DNA of 12,568 nucleotides, from NCBI GenBank assembly GCA_041652935.1, contig JBAZGH010000029.1, forward strand, positions 1 to 12,568. Reading direction: 5' to 3'. Positions 7,527-12,568 of the stretch are shown piece by piece; positions within the stretch are counted from its first letter, which is position 1, and every line of letters begins with the position of its first letter. The translations under genes were made by a program, and so were the position numbers. The notes under the pieces were generated by a model. That model searched no databases, was not told the DNA's origin, and saw only the letters and a program-made list of their open reading frames with translations. This DNA is from JBAZGH01 sp041652935. Its GTDB lineage: Bacteria; Patescibacteriota; Patescibacteriia; Patescibacteriales; XYC2-FULL-47-12.

Positions 7527-8597
7527 ATGAATCAAAATTTTTATTTAACAGTTTTTATTTCTGCCTGCATCTCATCTTTATTGATGAGTATTTTTTTATT
7601 TTTATTCATCTTAAAAGTTTCAGAGATTAAAAATCAAACCATTCAGCTGTTGCCCGATGAATCAGAATTAAAAAATAGACCAATTAATTTCCTTTTTTTC
7701 GGCGACATTATGCTCGGCCGGCATGTTAAGGAAGTAATGGACAAAAACGGGGGAGTTGATTATTTATTGACAAAAATTGCGGGTGAAGAAAAAAGATTTT
7801 TTCAGGGAATTGATATAATAATGGCGAATTTAGAGGGAGCGGTTACTAATAATGGCGCGCACTACGCGCCGGAAATTTCAATAGATTTTGCTTTTAATCC
7901 GGAGGACGTTAAACAGTTGAAAAATTACGGATTTAATTTTTTTGGCATTAGCAATAACCATGCCCTAGATCAGAATTGGCGGGGATTTGCGGAAACGCAG
8001 GAGAATTTAAAAAATTCAGGGTTTGATTTTGTCGGCTGCCCGGATAAAACAGTCGGAGAGTGCAGCATTAAAATAAAGGAAATCAATGGCATTAAGATTG
8101 GAATGCTTGCGTATTCTATGGTGTACGGAGTTTTGGATGAAGAAAAAATGCTGGCGCAGATAAAAGATTTGAAAATGCAGTCGGATTTAGTTATTGTAAA
8201 TATGCACTGGGGAGTGGAATATGAAAGTCAAACTAGAAGTAATATTAAAGAATTAGCGCACAATATAATAGACGCCGGCGCGGACGCGATTATCGGCCAC
8301 CATCCGCACGTCGTGCAGAATATTGAAATATACAATGGCAAACCGATTTTTTATTCTTTGGGTAATTTTATTTTTGACCAGTACTTTTCTCAAGAAACGC
8401 AGGAGGGGTTAGCGGTTGGCGCGACTTGGCAGGATAATAAAATGCAAATAGACTTATTTCCTTTTTACAGCGAGAAGAGCCAGCCGGCATTAATGATAGA
8501 TGAGCGCAAGCAAAAATTTTTGCAGTGGTTAGCGAATATTTCGGATGTTAGTGAGGAATATAAAGAACAGATTGAAAGTGGTAAAATTAATTTTTAA
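7527..8597 (+). CDS. CapA-family (PGA_cap) membrane-anchored metallophosphatase
   Basis: A 356-residue protein. Residues 6-31 form one hydrophobic N-terminal helix without a clear cleavage site, so it is probably a signal anchor with the rest outside the membrane. The catalytic domain follows the CapA/poly-gamma-glutamate capsule pattern of calcineurin-like phosphatases: FFGDIMLGRH with Asp60, NLEGAV with Asn101 and Glu103, SNNHALD with Asn144 and His145, MHWGVEY with His227, and GHHPHVVQ with His258, His259 and His261, then YSLGNFIFDQ. All metal-ligand motifs are present. Homologues are linked to capsule or poly-gamma-glutamate synthesis, but the partner ligase genes (capB, capC) are absent here, so the substrate is unknown. 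GGAGGGAGAG ends 8 bases before the ATG and may be paired in the upstream segment. The stop runs into a palindromic repeat at 8600. Confidence 0.88.
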   Translation: MNQNFYLTVFISACISSLLMSIFLFLFILKVSEIKNQTIQLLPDESELKNRPINFLFFGDIMLGRHVKEVMDKNGGVDYLLTKIAGEEKRFFQGIDIIMANLEGAVTNNGAHYAPEISIDFAFNPEDVKQLKNYGFNFFGISNNHALDQNWRGFAETQENLKNSGFDFVGCPDKTVGECSIKIKEINGIKIGMLAYSMVYGVLDEEKMLAQIKDLKMQSDLVIVNMHWGVEYESQTRSNIKELAHNIIDAGADAIIGHHPHVVQNIEIYNGKPIFYSLGNFIFDQYFSQETQEGLAVGATWQDNKMQIDLFPFYSEKSQPALMIDERKQKFLQWLANISDVSEEYKEQIESGKINF

Positions 8598-8599
8598 CG

Positions 8600-8624
8600 G
8601 GATTACCGCTTTTGCGGGAATGAC
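8600..8624. repeat. Short palindromic repeat (REP-like), GGATTACCGC...GCGGGAATGAC
   Basis: ATTACCGC at 8602-8609 pairs with GCGGGAAT at 8614-8621 around a TTTT loop, with one mismatch. The core matches the very common bacterial palindrome GTCATTCCCGC...GCGGGAATCC. Read through in one frame it gives GITAFAGMT, a familiar artefact at protein ends. It starts three bases after the CapA stop and ends 13 bp before the next start codon. Confidence 0.65.
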
Positions 8625-8637
8625 ACAAGAGGTACTT

Positions 8638-9168
8638 ATGAAAATAGCAATAATATCAGACACTCACGATAACGCGCCGAATTTAGAAAAGGCATTAGAG
8701 TGGATGAATAAAAATAAAATAGAGCAAATAATACATTGCGGAGATTTATGCGCTTCGGAAACTTTAGCAGAAACTTTAGCGCCGAATTTTAAAGGAAAAA
8801 TTCATATGGTTTTCGGCAATGCTGATGATACAGATTTAATAACATTGGTAGCCGAGCAATTTAAGCACGTTAAACATTACGGCGATGTCGGAGAAATTAA
8901 GATTGAAAATCCGCCCTCGCCAAAGGGCTACGGCGTGACGAAGAAAATAGCATTTGCGCATTTTCCATGGGAGGCGAAAAAATTAGCTGAATCTGGAAAA
9001 TACAATATTGTTTTTTATGGTCATACGCATAAGCCGTGGGATGAACAAATTGGCAATACCAGAATGCTAAATCCCGGCACCCTAGCTGGTTTATTCCAGA
9101 AAGCGACTTTTGCGGTTTGGAATACTGAAACGGGGGAATTTAGATTACAGATATTAGAGAGGTTATGA
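8638..9168 (+). CDS. YfcE/MJ0936-type metallophosphoesterase
   Basis: A cytoplasmic calcineurin-like phosphodiesterase of 176 residues; relatives hydrolyse small phosphodiesters with Mn or Ni, but the physiological substrate is not known. Ligand motifs in order are SDTHDN (Asp8, His10), HCGDL (Asp36), GNADD (Asn61), AHFP (His108) and GHTHKP (His129, His131), closing with LNPGTL. The start at 8638 is chosen because it gives MKIAIISDTH, the normal family N-terminus, with GAGGT upstream. The longer frame from 8545 overlaps capA and reads through the palindromic repeat. Residues about 91-102 (NPPSPKGYGVTK) look like an extra loop in the strand pair before AFAHFP and are encoded by a GC-rich repeat-like patch. 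It may be transcribed with capA, 40 bp upstream. Confidence 0.92.
   Translation: MKIAIISDTHDNAPNLEKALEWMNKNKIEQIIHCGDLCASETLAETLAPNFKGKIHMVFGNADDTDLITLVAEQFKHVKHYGDVGEIKIENPPSPKGYGVTKKIAFAHFPWEAKKLAESGKYNIVFYGHTHKPWDEQIGNTRMLNPGTLAGLFQKATFAVWNTETGEFRLQILERL
8910..8943 (+). repeat. GC-rich repeat-like patch in frame inside the metallophosphoesterase gene
   Basis: This GC-rich stretch in an AT-rich gene contains GCCCT (8913-8917) pairing with AGGGC (8924-8928), then GGCTACGGCG. CTCGCC followed shortly by GCTACGGCG is also found in the segment upstream of capA (7463-7485). It encodes PPSPKGYGV, which has no counterpart in the family core as I know it. Confidence 0.45.
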
Positions 9169-9181
9169 AATTAGAAATCCG

Positions 9182-9291
9182 AAATCCTAAATCCGAAACA
9201 ATGTCAAAATTTAAAATAAAAAAATTCTAAACAATAATAGGTTTAGAATTTTTTTATTTAATTATTTGGATTTGTTTTGGATTTAGGATTT
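9182..9291. repeat. Long imperfect palindrome between convergent genes (outer arms)
   Basis: AAATCCTAAATCCGAAACA at 9182-9200 is the reverse complement of 9273-9291 with one mismatch in 19. The arms are made of AAATCC-type words, repeated further at 9175-9185. Together with the inner perfect hairpin the structure fills nearly the whole 135-bp gap between the convergent genes. Confidence 0.7.
9214..9259. terminator. Bidirectional hairpin terminator between the metallophosphoesterase gene and efp
   Basis: A perfect 19-bp stem pairs 9214-9232 with 9241-9259 around the loop AATAATAG. The core is ATTCTAAAC/GTTTAGAAT, with A-tract and T-tract on the two sides, so it gives a U-run in either direction. 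It lies between genes that end toward each other. Confidence 0.8.
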
Positions 9292-9303
9292 TACATTTAG
9301 AGT

Positions 9304-9861
9304 TTAAACACGCTCTACATATTCTCCAGTATCCGTATTAATCCGCACCATATCTCCTTCATTAACAAACATCGGGGCTGCTATTTCCGCGCCGGTTTCC
9401 AGAGTTACGATTTTATTAACGTTGCCGGCAGAGTTGCCTTTCACCCCCGGAGGAGCGGAAGTCACTTTTAATTCCACTTTAACCGGCAACTTAATTGAAA
9501 CCGGTTTATTGTTAAAATATAATACCTTTACATCAGTTCCGTCTTTTATCCATTTAATCGCGTCTCCCAGCTGGTCCAGCGAAAGATTGAATTGCTCATA
9601 ACTTTCATTATCCATAAAGTAAGCTTCATCGCCACCTTTATATAAGTATTGGGAAAATTTTTCTTCAGTTTCCGCGTTCTCTACCTTATCGTTTCCCTGG
9701 AATGTTTTTTCCAGCACGCTGCCATTAATCAAATTTTTTAATTTGGTTTTTAAAACTCCGCCGCCGCGGGCTACTTTGTGGTGTTCGGCCCTGATGACAA
9801 CGTATGGCTCATTATTTATTTTTAATAATTTTCCTAATTTTATTTCATTTAATGTCAACAT
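9304..9861 (-). CDS. efp: Translation elongation factor P
   Basis: A 185-residue EF-P that binds between the P and E sites and relieves stalling at polyproline. Domain I is the KOW-like N-terminus (LNEIKLGKLLKINNEPYVV). Domain II carries FMDNESYEQ and LGDAIKWIKDG. Domain III has PPGVKGNSAG, VTLETGAEI and the closing TGEYVERV. The loop tip reads HHKVARGGGVLKTKLKNL, which puts Arg32 where E. coli EF-P has the modified Lys34 and where EarP-type EF-P has a rhamnosylated Arg32. No modification gene is in the window. The start at 9861 gives the normal N-terminus; a longer frame to 9909 would translate the 7-bp tandem repeats and is rejected. No Shine-Dalgarno is visible. The gene is last in the rpsF-ssb-rpsR-efp series. 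Confidence 0.95.
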   Translation of the reverse strand: MLTLNEIKLGKLLKINNEPYVVIRAEHHKVARGGGVLKTKLKNLINGSVLEKTFQGNDKVENAETEEKFSQYLYKGGDEAYFMDNESYEQFNLSLDQLGDAIKWIKDGTDVKVLYFNNKPVSIKLPVKVELKVTSAPPGVKGNSAGNVNKIVTLETGAEIAAPMFVNEGDMVRINTDTGEYVERV

Positions 9862-9865
9862 ATTT

Positions 9866-9895
9866 ACGCACAACGCATAACGCACAACGCATAAC
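9866..9895. repeat. Four 7-bp tandem repeats upstream of efp
   Basis: ACGCACA ACGCATA is repeated exactly twice (9866-9879 and 9880-9893), making four 7-bp units. It begins four bases upstream of the efp start codon and so lies in the efp leader, replacing any ribosome binding site. Confidence 0.8.
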
Positions 9896-9939
9896 ACGGT
9901 AATATCCATACATGTGTTAAGCGCGCGTTAAGTGAAGTA

Positions 9940-10164
9940 TTATTGCTGGGTAAAAGGTATTAAAGCGATAATGCGCGCTCTTTTAATAGCTGTCGCTAAT
10001 TTGCGTTGATGCTTTGAGCAGACGCCGGTTCTTTTTTTAGGGAGAATTTTGACATAAGAATTTAGAAAGCGGCGCAAAAGCTGCGGATCTTTATAATCCA
10101 CCTCTTTTAAGTTGTTTACGCAAAAATAGCATTGCTTTTCTTTTTTTATTTGATTTTGTTTCAT
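9940..10164 (-). CDS. rpsR: 30S ribosomal protein S18
   Basis: A 74-residue S18, which pairs with S6 on the platform of the small subunit. The core RRFLNSYVKILPKKRTGVCS followed by KHQRKLATAIKRARIIALIPF is typical of S18. Cys12, Cys15, Cys49 and His52 make a possible zinc site of the C-x2-C / C-x2-H type, as in the cysteine-containing form of S18. It belongs with rpsF and ssb upstream, but 220 bp with a structured element separates it from ssb instead of the usual short gap, and no clear Shine-Dalgarno precedes the start. The next gene is efp and not rplI (L9), which often follows rpsR elsewhere. Confidence 0.95.
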   Translation of the reverse strand: MKQNQIKKEKQCYFCVNNLKEVDYKDPQLLRRFLNSYVKILPKKRTGVCSKHQRKLATAIKRARIIALIPFTQQ

Positions 10165-10208
10165 AAGTTCAATTTATTTTATACGGGTTTAATTAGACGT
10201 GAAACCCT

Positions 10209-10340
10209 TAATACGAATTCTTTGTACAGACTAACATATCCCCAGATGAATGCGAATGCCACGAATCCCGAACCGTTCGGATTTTTGTGGCATTCGCATA
10301 GTTGCACGAACTAATAAACAGAAATGGAGAATTCGTATTA
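10209..10340. mobile_element. 132-bp MITE-like element with 13-bp terminal inverted repeats between ssb and rpsR
   Basis: TAATACGAATTCT at 10209-10221 and its perfect reverse complement at 10328-10340 bound the element. Inside, ATGCGAATGCCAC at 10250-10262 pairs perfectly with 10287-10299, and CGAA/TTCG closes the tip around 10269-10279, giving a nearly 50-nt hairpin. No open frame fits it and no U-run follows the hairpin on the - strand, so it is not an ordinary terminator. The outer TA at each end could be a target duplication, but because TA is self-complementary this cannot be told apart from the inverted repeat. Whether it moves is inference. A fixed RNA structure regulating rpsR is the alternative. 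Confidence 0.5.
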
Positions 10341-10384
10341 TAGGATTGCAAATCGTTTAAAAACGTATAACGATATTTTTATTT

Positions 10385-10927
10385 TTAGAATGGTATTGAA
10401 TCAACCCTTACTTCGTCATCATCATCAGCTTCTGAGGGGTAGCCAGCATTAATAGATTGGCTTGGCATTATGTTGGACGGAACATCTTGGTCTATATCTA
10501 TAGTGGGGATAGATTCTGTGCTTGGCGCGGACGGAGCTGCTGAAGAATAAGATCCAGCCGATTGTCCGGCATTTCCGCCCTGGGAAGCGCCGCTTCCGCC
10601 GGCAGAACCCAGCATAATCATATTATCTGCAATTATTTCAGTTCGGTATTTTCTTACTCCATCCTGGCCAACCCAGTCTCTAGTTTGCAGGCGCCCTTCA
10701 ATATAAACCTGTTTTCCTTTTTTAAGCCAAGTGCCACAAATTTCACCCAATTTTCGCCAGGCGACTACGTTATGAAACTCCACTTTTTGTTGTTTCTGGC
10801 CATTGGCGTCGGTCCAGACCAAGTTAGTAGCGACTCCGAAAGTAGCTACGGTTTGGCCGGAAGGAGTAGTGCGAACCTCAGGGTCGCGGGTTAAATTACC
10901 AATGATCATTGCTTTGTTTAAGTTCAT
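10385..10927 (-). CDS. ssb: Single-stranded DNA-binding protein
   Basis: A 180-residue SSB that coats single-stranded DNA in replication and repair. The OB fold spans about 1-107 (MNLNKAMIIGNLTRDPEV, then VEFHNVVAWRKLGE and GKQVYIEGRLQTRDW). A Gly/Ser/Ala/Pro-rich flexible linker follows from about 108 to 165. The acidic end EADDDDEVRVDSIPF carries the partner-binding tip, which ends in IPF as in the usual DDDIPF. AAAGGA lies upstream of the ATG on the - strand. It sits 45 bp after rpsF, the classic arrangement. A small CCCGG/CCGGG hairpin lies in that gap at 10943-10959. Confidence 0.96.
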   Translation of the reverse strand: MNLNKAMIIGNLTRDPEVRTTPSGQTVATFGVATNLVWTDANGQKQQKVEFHNVVAWRKLGEICGTWLKKGKQVYIEGRLQTRDWVGQDGVRKYRTEIIADNMIMLGSAGGSGASQGGNAGQSAGSYSSAAPSAPSTESIPTIDIDQDVPSNIMPSQSINAGYPSEADDDDEVRVDSIPF

Positions 10928-10972
10928 AAATTTTTCCTTTACCCCGGTTATAATCCGGGATTAGTATATAAT

Positions 10973-11473
10973 TTATATTAAGTTTTCCGTCTCATCTAAT
11001 ATTTTATCCAACTTCTGGTCTAGTTCTTCCATACTGGCCTTGCCTCTATCTTTTTTAGTTTCCTCTTTTTTCTCTTCCTGCTCAACTTCTTCTTTTTCCT
11101 GGCGCTCGGCTATTTTTTTCGCGATTTTCTTTTCTTGTTCAATTTCTTCCTCTGTTTTTACTTTTTTCTTTACTATTAAATGCCTTAAAATTTCATCAGC
11201 CAGCCGCAAATGCTTGTCCAGTTTATCTAATTCTTTTCCCCCCAAATCAAATTCCACTAAACGGTAATAAGCGTTAAAGAATTTTTTAATCGGGTAAGCA
11301 AGTTTTTTCTTGCCCCAATCTTCTTCAAGAATAATTTTACCACCATTATCCTTTATTAACTTTACCACGGAAGAGGTAATTGGTTCAAGTTCGTCCTCGC
11401 TAAACTTATTGGAAATTAAATAAACCAGCTCATAACGCTGTAAATTGTTTTCATTATTTGTTTCTTCAGTCAT
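10973..11473 (-). CDS. rpsF: 30S ribosomal protein S6 with charged C-terminal extension
   Basis: The first 105 or so residues are S6: YELVYLISNKFSEDELEPI, then GGKIILEEDWGKKKLAYPIK and YYRLVEFDLG, ending with the helix DKLDKHLRLADEILRHLIVK. S6 binds S18 on the 30S platform. About 60 further residues are dominated by Lys and Glu (KKIAERQEKEEVEQEEKKEE) and likely form a charged helix or coiled coil, so the protein is 166 residues against roughly 95-135 in most bacteria. It is the first gene of the - strand rpsF-ssb-rpsR-efp series. No convincing - strand promoter could be picked in the 341 bp upstream. Confidence 0.95.
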   Translation of the reverse strand: MTEETNNENNLQRYELVYLISNKFSEDELEPITSSVVKLIKDNGGKIILEEDWGKKKLAYPIKKFFNAYYRLVEFDLGGKELDKLDKHLRLADEILRHLIVKKKVKTEEEIEQEKKIAKKIAERQEKEEVEQEEKKEETKKDRGKASMEELDQKLDKILDETENLI

Positions 11474-11481
11474 ATGTTTGT

Positions 11482-11529
11482 CCTACGAAATACGAATTCG
11501 TATATTCGTAACGATTCGTAATTCGTAGG
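11482..11529. repeat. TACGAA-type imperfect palindrome upstream of rpsF
   Basis: Left arm CCTACGAAATACGAAT (11482-11497) matches the reverse complement of the right arm (11514-11529) at 15 of 16 positions. A nested perfect palindrome ATACGAATTCGTAT lies at 11490-11503. It shares TACGAA/TTCGTA words with the GxxExxY cassette ends and with the element between ssb and rpsR. Confidence 0.75.
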
Positions 11530-11685
11530 GATTTAAAAAATCCCACAGGCATCAATGCTCTTGTGAGAGTTTAGAGACACCTTAATTACATGCTTAGCTG
11601 TAATTTATTCCTTAAAATAAAGGAAGTTGGGAAGGTAATTTAATTGTTGAATTTATATTAACATAAGACTTACTGGAGGGCAATA

Positions 11686-11714
11686 TTGACATTTTTTATT
11701 ATTTATGATATAAA
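11686..11714 (+). promoter_or_regulatory. Near-consensus sigma-70 promoter of the orphan GC-rich gene
   Basis: TTGACA at 11686-11691 and TATAAA at 11709-11714 are exactly 17 bp apart, and TG at 11706-11707 adds an extended -10. It is the best promoter in the window. Transcription from about 11721 would leave a leader of roughly 90 nt, in which GCGAG (11727-11731) can pair with CTCGC (11782-11786). Confidence 0.85.
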
Positions 11715-11814
11715 ATTATTACATAAGCGAGATTGACCCGCCTACATTCCGACTGCGTCAGAATTTCGGCAAGGCAAGCGACTCGCAAACATTCTTTAAC
11801 AAAGGAGCAAGACG

Positions 11815-12471
11815 ATGGGACAAATTACAACTGACCAATCTCATCAAGTGATGGCTACACTGGCCGTCAACACCAACTGGAACGAAGTGGACTTTGGGGC
11901 ATCTGGACTGCAGGACTTAGTTATTCGCAACCCCAAAGAGGCTGGCCGTCAGTTTACGGCTTTTCTCAAGAACGGCGGGCGAGTAACGGTCGTCGCCAGT
12001 TTCCCGACTTTCAAGACCATCAGACTCGGCACCCTGAAGGACGCCGACGCCATTCGCAAAGCGATTGCGGACGTAGGAGGCCGCATTAGCGACCGGGCGA
12101 ACGACATTCTTGGTCAACCCGCCTTCACGGTGGCAACCAAGGAAACCGAAGTAGAGTTGGTCGTGGTATCCGTGGCTGAACTCGGCTTTAATGACGGAAC
12201 CAGGTATTCCGCCATCTGCGAGCGAGCCAAACAACTCAACCTTGCGCTCTGCCCTGCCGAAGTCGGACCCCAATTGCGGTTGCAGTATGCCGACCAGCCG
12301 GCCAGCGAATGGTTGCACATCGCAATGGAGCCGATTACGGGTTCGGGCGGCGACCTCAGCCTGTTCCTCGTTGGGCGCGTTGGCCGCGGGCTCTGGCTCA
12401 TCGGCAGCCGTGGTCACCCTCGTAGCCTCTGGTATGGCAACCGCCGTTTTGTCTTCGTGCGTCGCAAGTAG
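11815..12471 (+). CDS. Orphan GC-rich protein of unknown function
   Basis: A 218-residue protein, not assigned to any named family. The start is secure: AAGGAG at 11802-11807, seven bases before ATG. There is no signal peptide or clear membrane helix, so it is probably cytosolic. The N-terminal part (to about 60) includes FTAFLKNGGRVTVVA. The middle contains VELVVVSVAELGFNDGTRY and a helix ICERAKQLNLALCPAEVGPQ. The end is Trp- and Gly-rich and looks beta-stranded: SEWLHIAMEP, DLSLFLVGRVGRGLWLIGS, SLWYGNRRFVFVRRK. I recall similar unannotated proteins with CPxEVGPxLRL and a FVFVRRK end in CPR genomes, but cannot verify it here. GC is high and rises along the gene: 30 of 60 at 11881-11940 and 42 of 60 at 12361-12420. 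The gene has its own promoter and terminator. Large shadow frames on both strands are explained by the GC content. Confidence 0.78.
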   Translation: MGQITTDQSHQVMATLAVNTNWNEVDFGASGLQDLVIRNPKEAGRQFTAFLKNGGRVTVVASFPTFKTIRLGTLKDADAIRKAIADVGGRISDRANDILGQPAFTVATKETEVELVVVSVAELGFNDGTRYSAICERAKQLNLALCPAEVGPQLRLQYADQPASEWLHIAMEPITGSGGDLSLFLVGRVGRGLWLIGSRGHPRSLWYGNRRFVFVRRK

Positions 12472-12491
12472 CCCTTGGTTCTTGCGTTCTT

Positions 12492-12509
12492 GGGTCTTTT
12501 TGACCCTTT
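12492..12509 (+). terminator. Small terminator-like hairpin after the orphan gene
   Basis: GGGTC (12492-12496) pairs with GACCC (12502-12506) around TTTTT, followed by TTTGCCCTTT. The stem is short, so it is a weak terminator or an accessory to the one at 12531-12568. Confidence 0.35.
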
Positions 12510-12530
12510 GCCCTTTAAGCTAACTCTCAC

Positions 12531-12568
12531 TCACCCCGCATCTAGCATCAATGGATGTGGGGTGATTT
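12531..12568 (+). terminator. Strong terminator hairpin closing the orphan gene unit
   Basis: TCACCCCGCATC (12531-12542) pairs with GATGTGGGGTGA (12554-12565), 12 bp with one G-U pair and an 11-nt loop. TTT follows and the window then ends, so the full length of the T-run is not visible. Confidence 0.75.

Larger units (their letters stand above)
11474..11814. other. 341-bp divergent intergenic region between rpsF and the orphan gene
   Basis: No gene was found here. In order it holds the TACGAA palindrome (11482-11529), a small hairpin GGGATTT/AAATCCC (11528-11544), a hairpin AATTACA/TGTAATT (11584-11605), a hairpin TTCCTT/AAGGAA (11608-11625), the + strand promoter at 11686-11714 and the orphan gene's leader. 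One short frame starting at ATG 11590 has 17 codons and no ribosome binding site, and is not called. The rpsF promoter must lie here too but is not obvious. Confidence 0.6.

Noticed and set aside
8545..8637. N-terminal extension of the metallophosphoesterase into capA
   Set aside because: It translates the end of capA and the palindromic repeat (GITAFAGMT); the family begins at MKIAIISDTH.
9866..9895. CRISPR-like array
   Set aside because: The units are 7 bp with no spacers, so this is a simple tandem repeat. No cas genes are present.
9862..9909. N-terminal extension of EF-P to 9909
   Set aside because: The added residues are a translation of the 7-bp tandem repeats, and EF-P normally begins right before LTLNEIKLGK.
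10250..10299. Hairpin between ssb and rpsR as a rho-independent terminator
   Set aside because: No T-run follows on the - strand, and termination there would cut off rpsR and efp.
11545..11570. S6:S18 autoregulatory leader motif upstream of rpsF
   Set aside because: A bulged hairpin CACA-GCAT/ATGC-TGTG exists, but I could not place the conserved CCG bulge of the known motif.
12191..12523. 110-codon + strand frame overlapping the orphan gene, and long - strand frames at 11917-12417 and 12114-12401
   Set aside because: These are open because of high GC; none has a ribosome binding site or plausible composition, while the 11815 frame has promoter, Shine-Dalgarno and terminator in place.

Overview
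The window looks like a chromosomal segment of a Candidate Phyla Radiation bacterium (Patescibacteria, probably Parcubacteria-like). This rests on gene content and style: short AT-leaning intergenic regions, K/E-rich tails on ribosomal proteins S1 and S6, rpsF-ssb-rpsR followed by efp rather than rplI, a PilB-type pilus ATPase, a translin-family protein, a GxxExxY protein, and many short word-like palindromic repeats between genes. No marker in the window fixes the taxon, so the placement is inference.

Layout. Positions 1-2250 hold the 3' end of rpsA (ribosomal protein S1) and complete ftsH on the + strand, closed by a hairpin terminator. A good promoter (TTGTTT-17 bp-TATAAT, extended -10) then starts a + strand unit: a multi-pass membrane protein (2321-3319) and, 8 bp later, a 1011-residue protein with two complete PilB/GspE ATPase modules in one chain (3328-6363). 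Next comes an AT-rich GxxExxY gene enclosed by about 36-bp imperfect inverted repeats (6365-6872), which looks like an inserted cassette. It is followed by a translin-family gene (6881-7450), a membrane-anchored CapA-type metallophosphatase (7527-8597) and a YfcE/MJ0936-type phosphodiesterase (8638-9168). A long palindrome with a perfect 19-bp hairpin separates these from the convergent - strand genes.

On the - strand, transcription runs rpsF (S6), ssb, rpsR (S18), efp. The usual tight ssb-rpsR junction is split by a 132-bp element with 13-bp perfect terminal inverted repeats and an inner perfect 13-bp stem. EF-P carries Arg at position 32, the tip that is modified in other bacteria.

From about 11686 to the window end lies a self-contained + strand unit: a near-consensus promoter (TTGACA-17-TATAAA), a leader of roughly 90 nt, a strong Shine-Dalgarno, an orphan 218-codon gene whose GC content is clearly above the rest of the window, and a 12-bp terminator hairpin.

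The strongest candidates for something undescribed are this orphan unit, the tandem PilB fusion, the GxxExxY inverted-repeat cassette, and the repeat family built from words such as TACGAA that marks several gene junctions.
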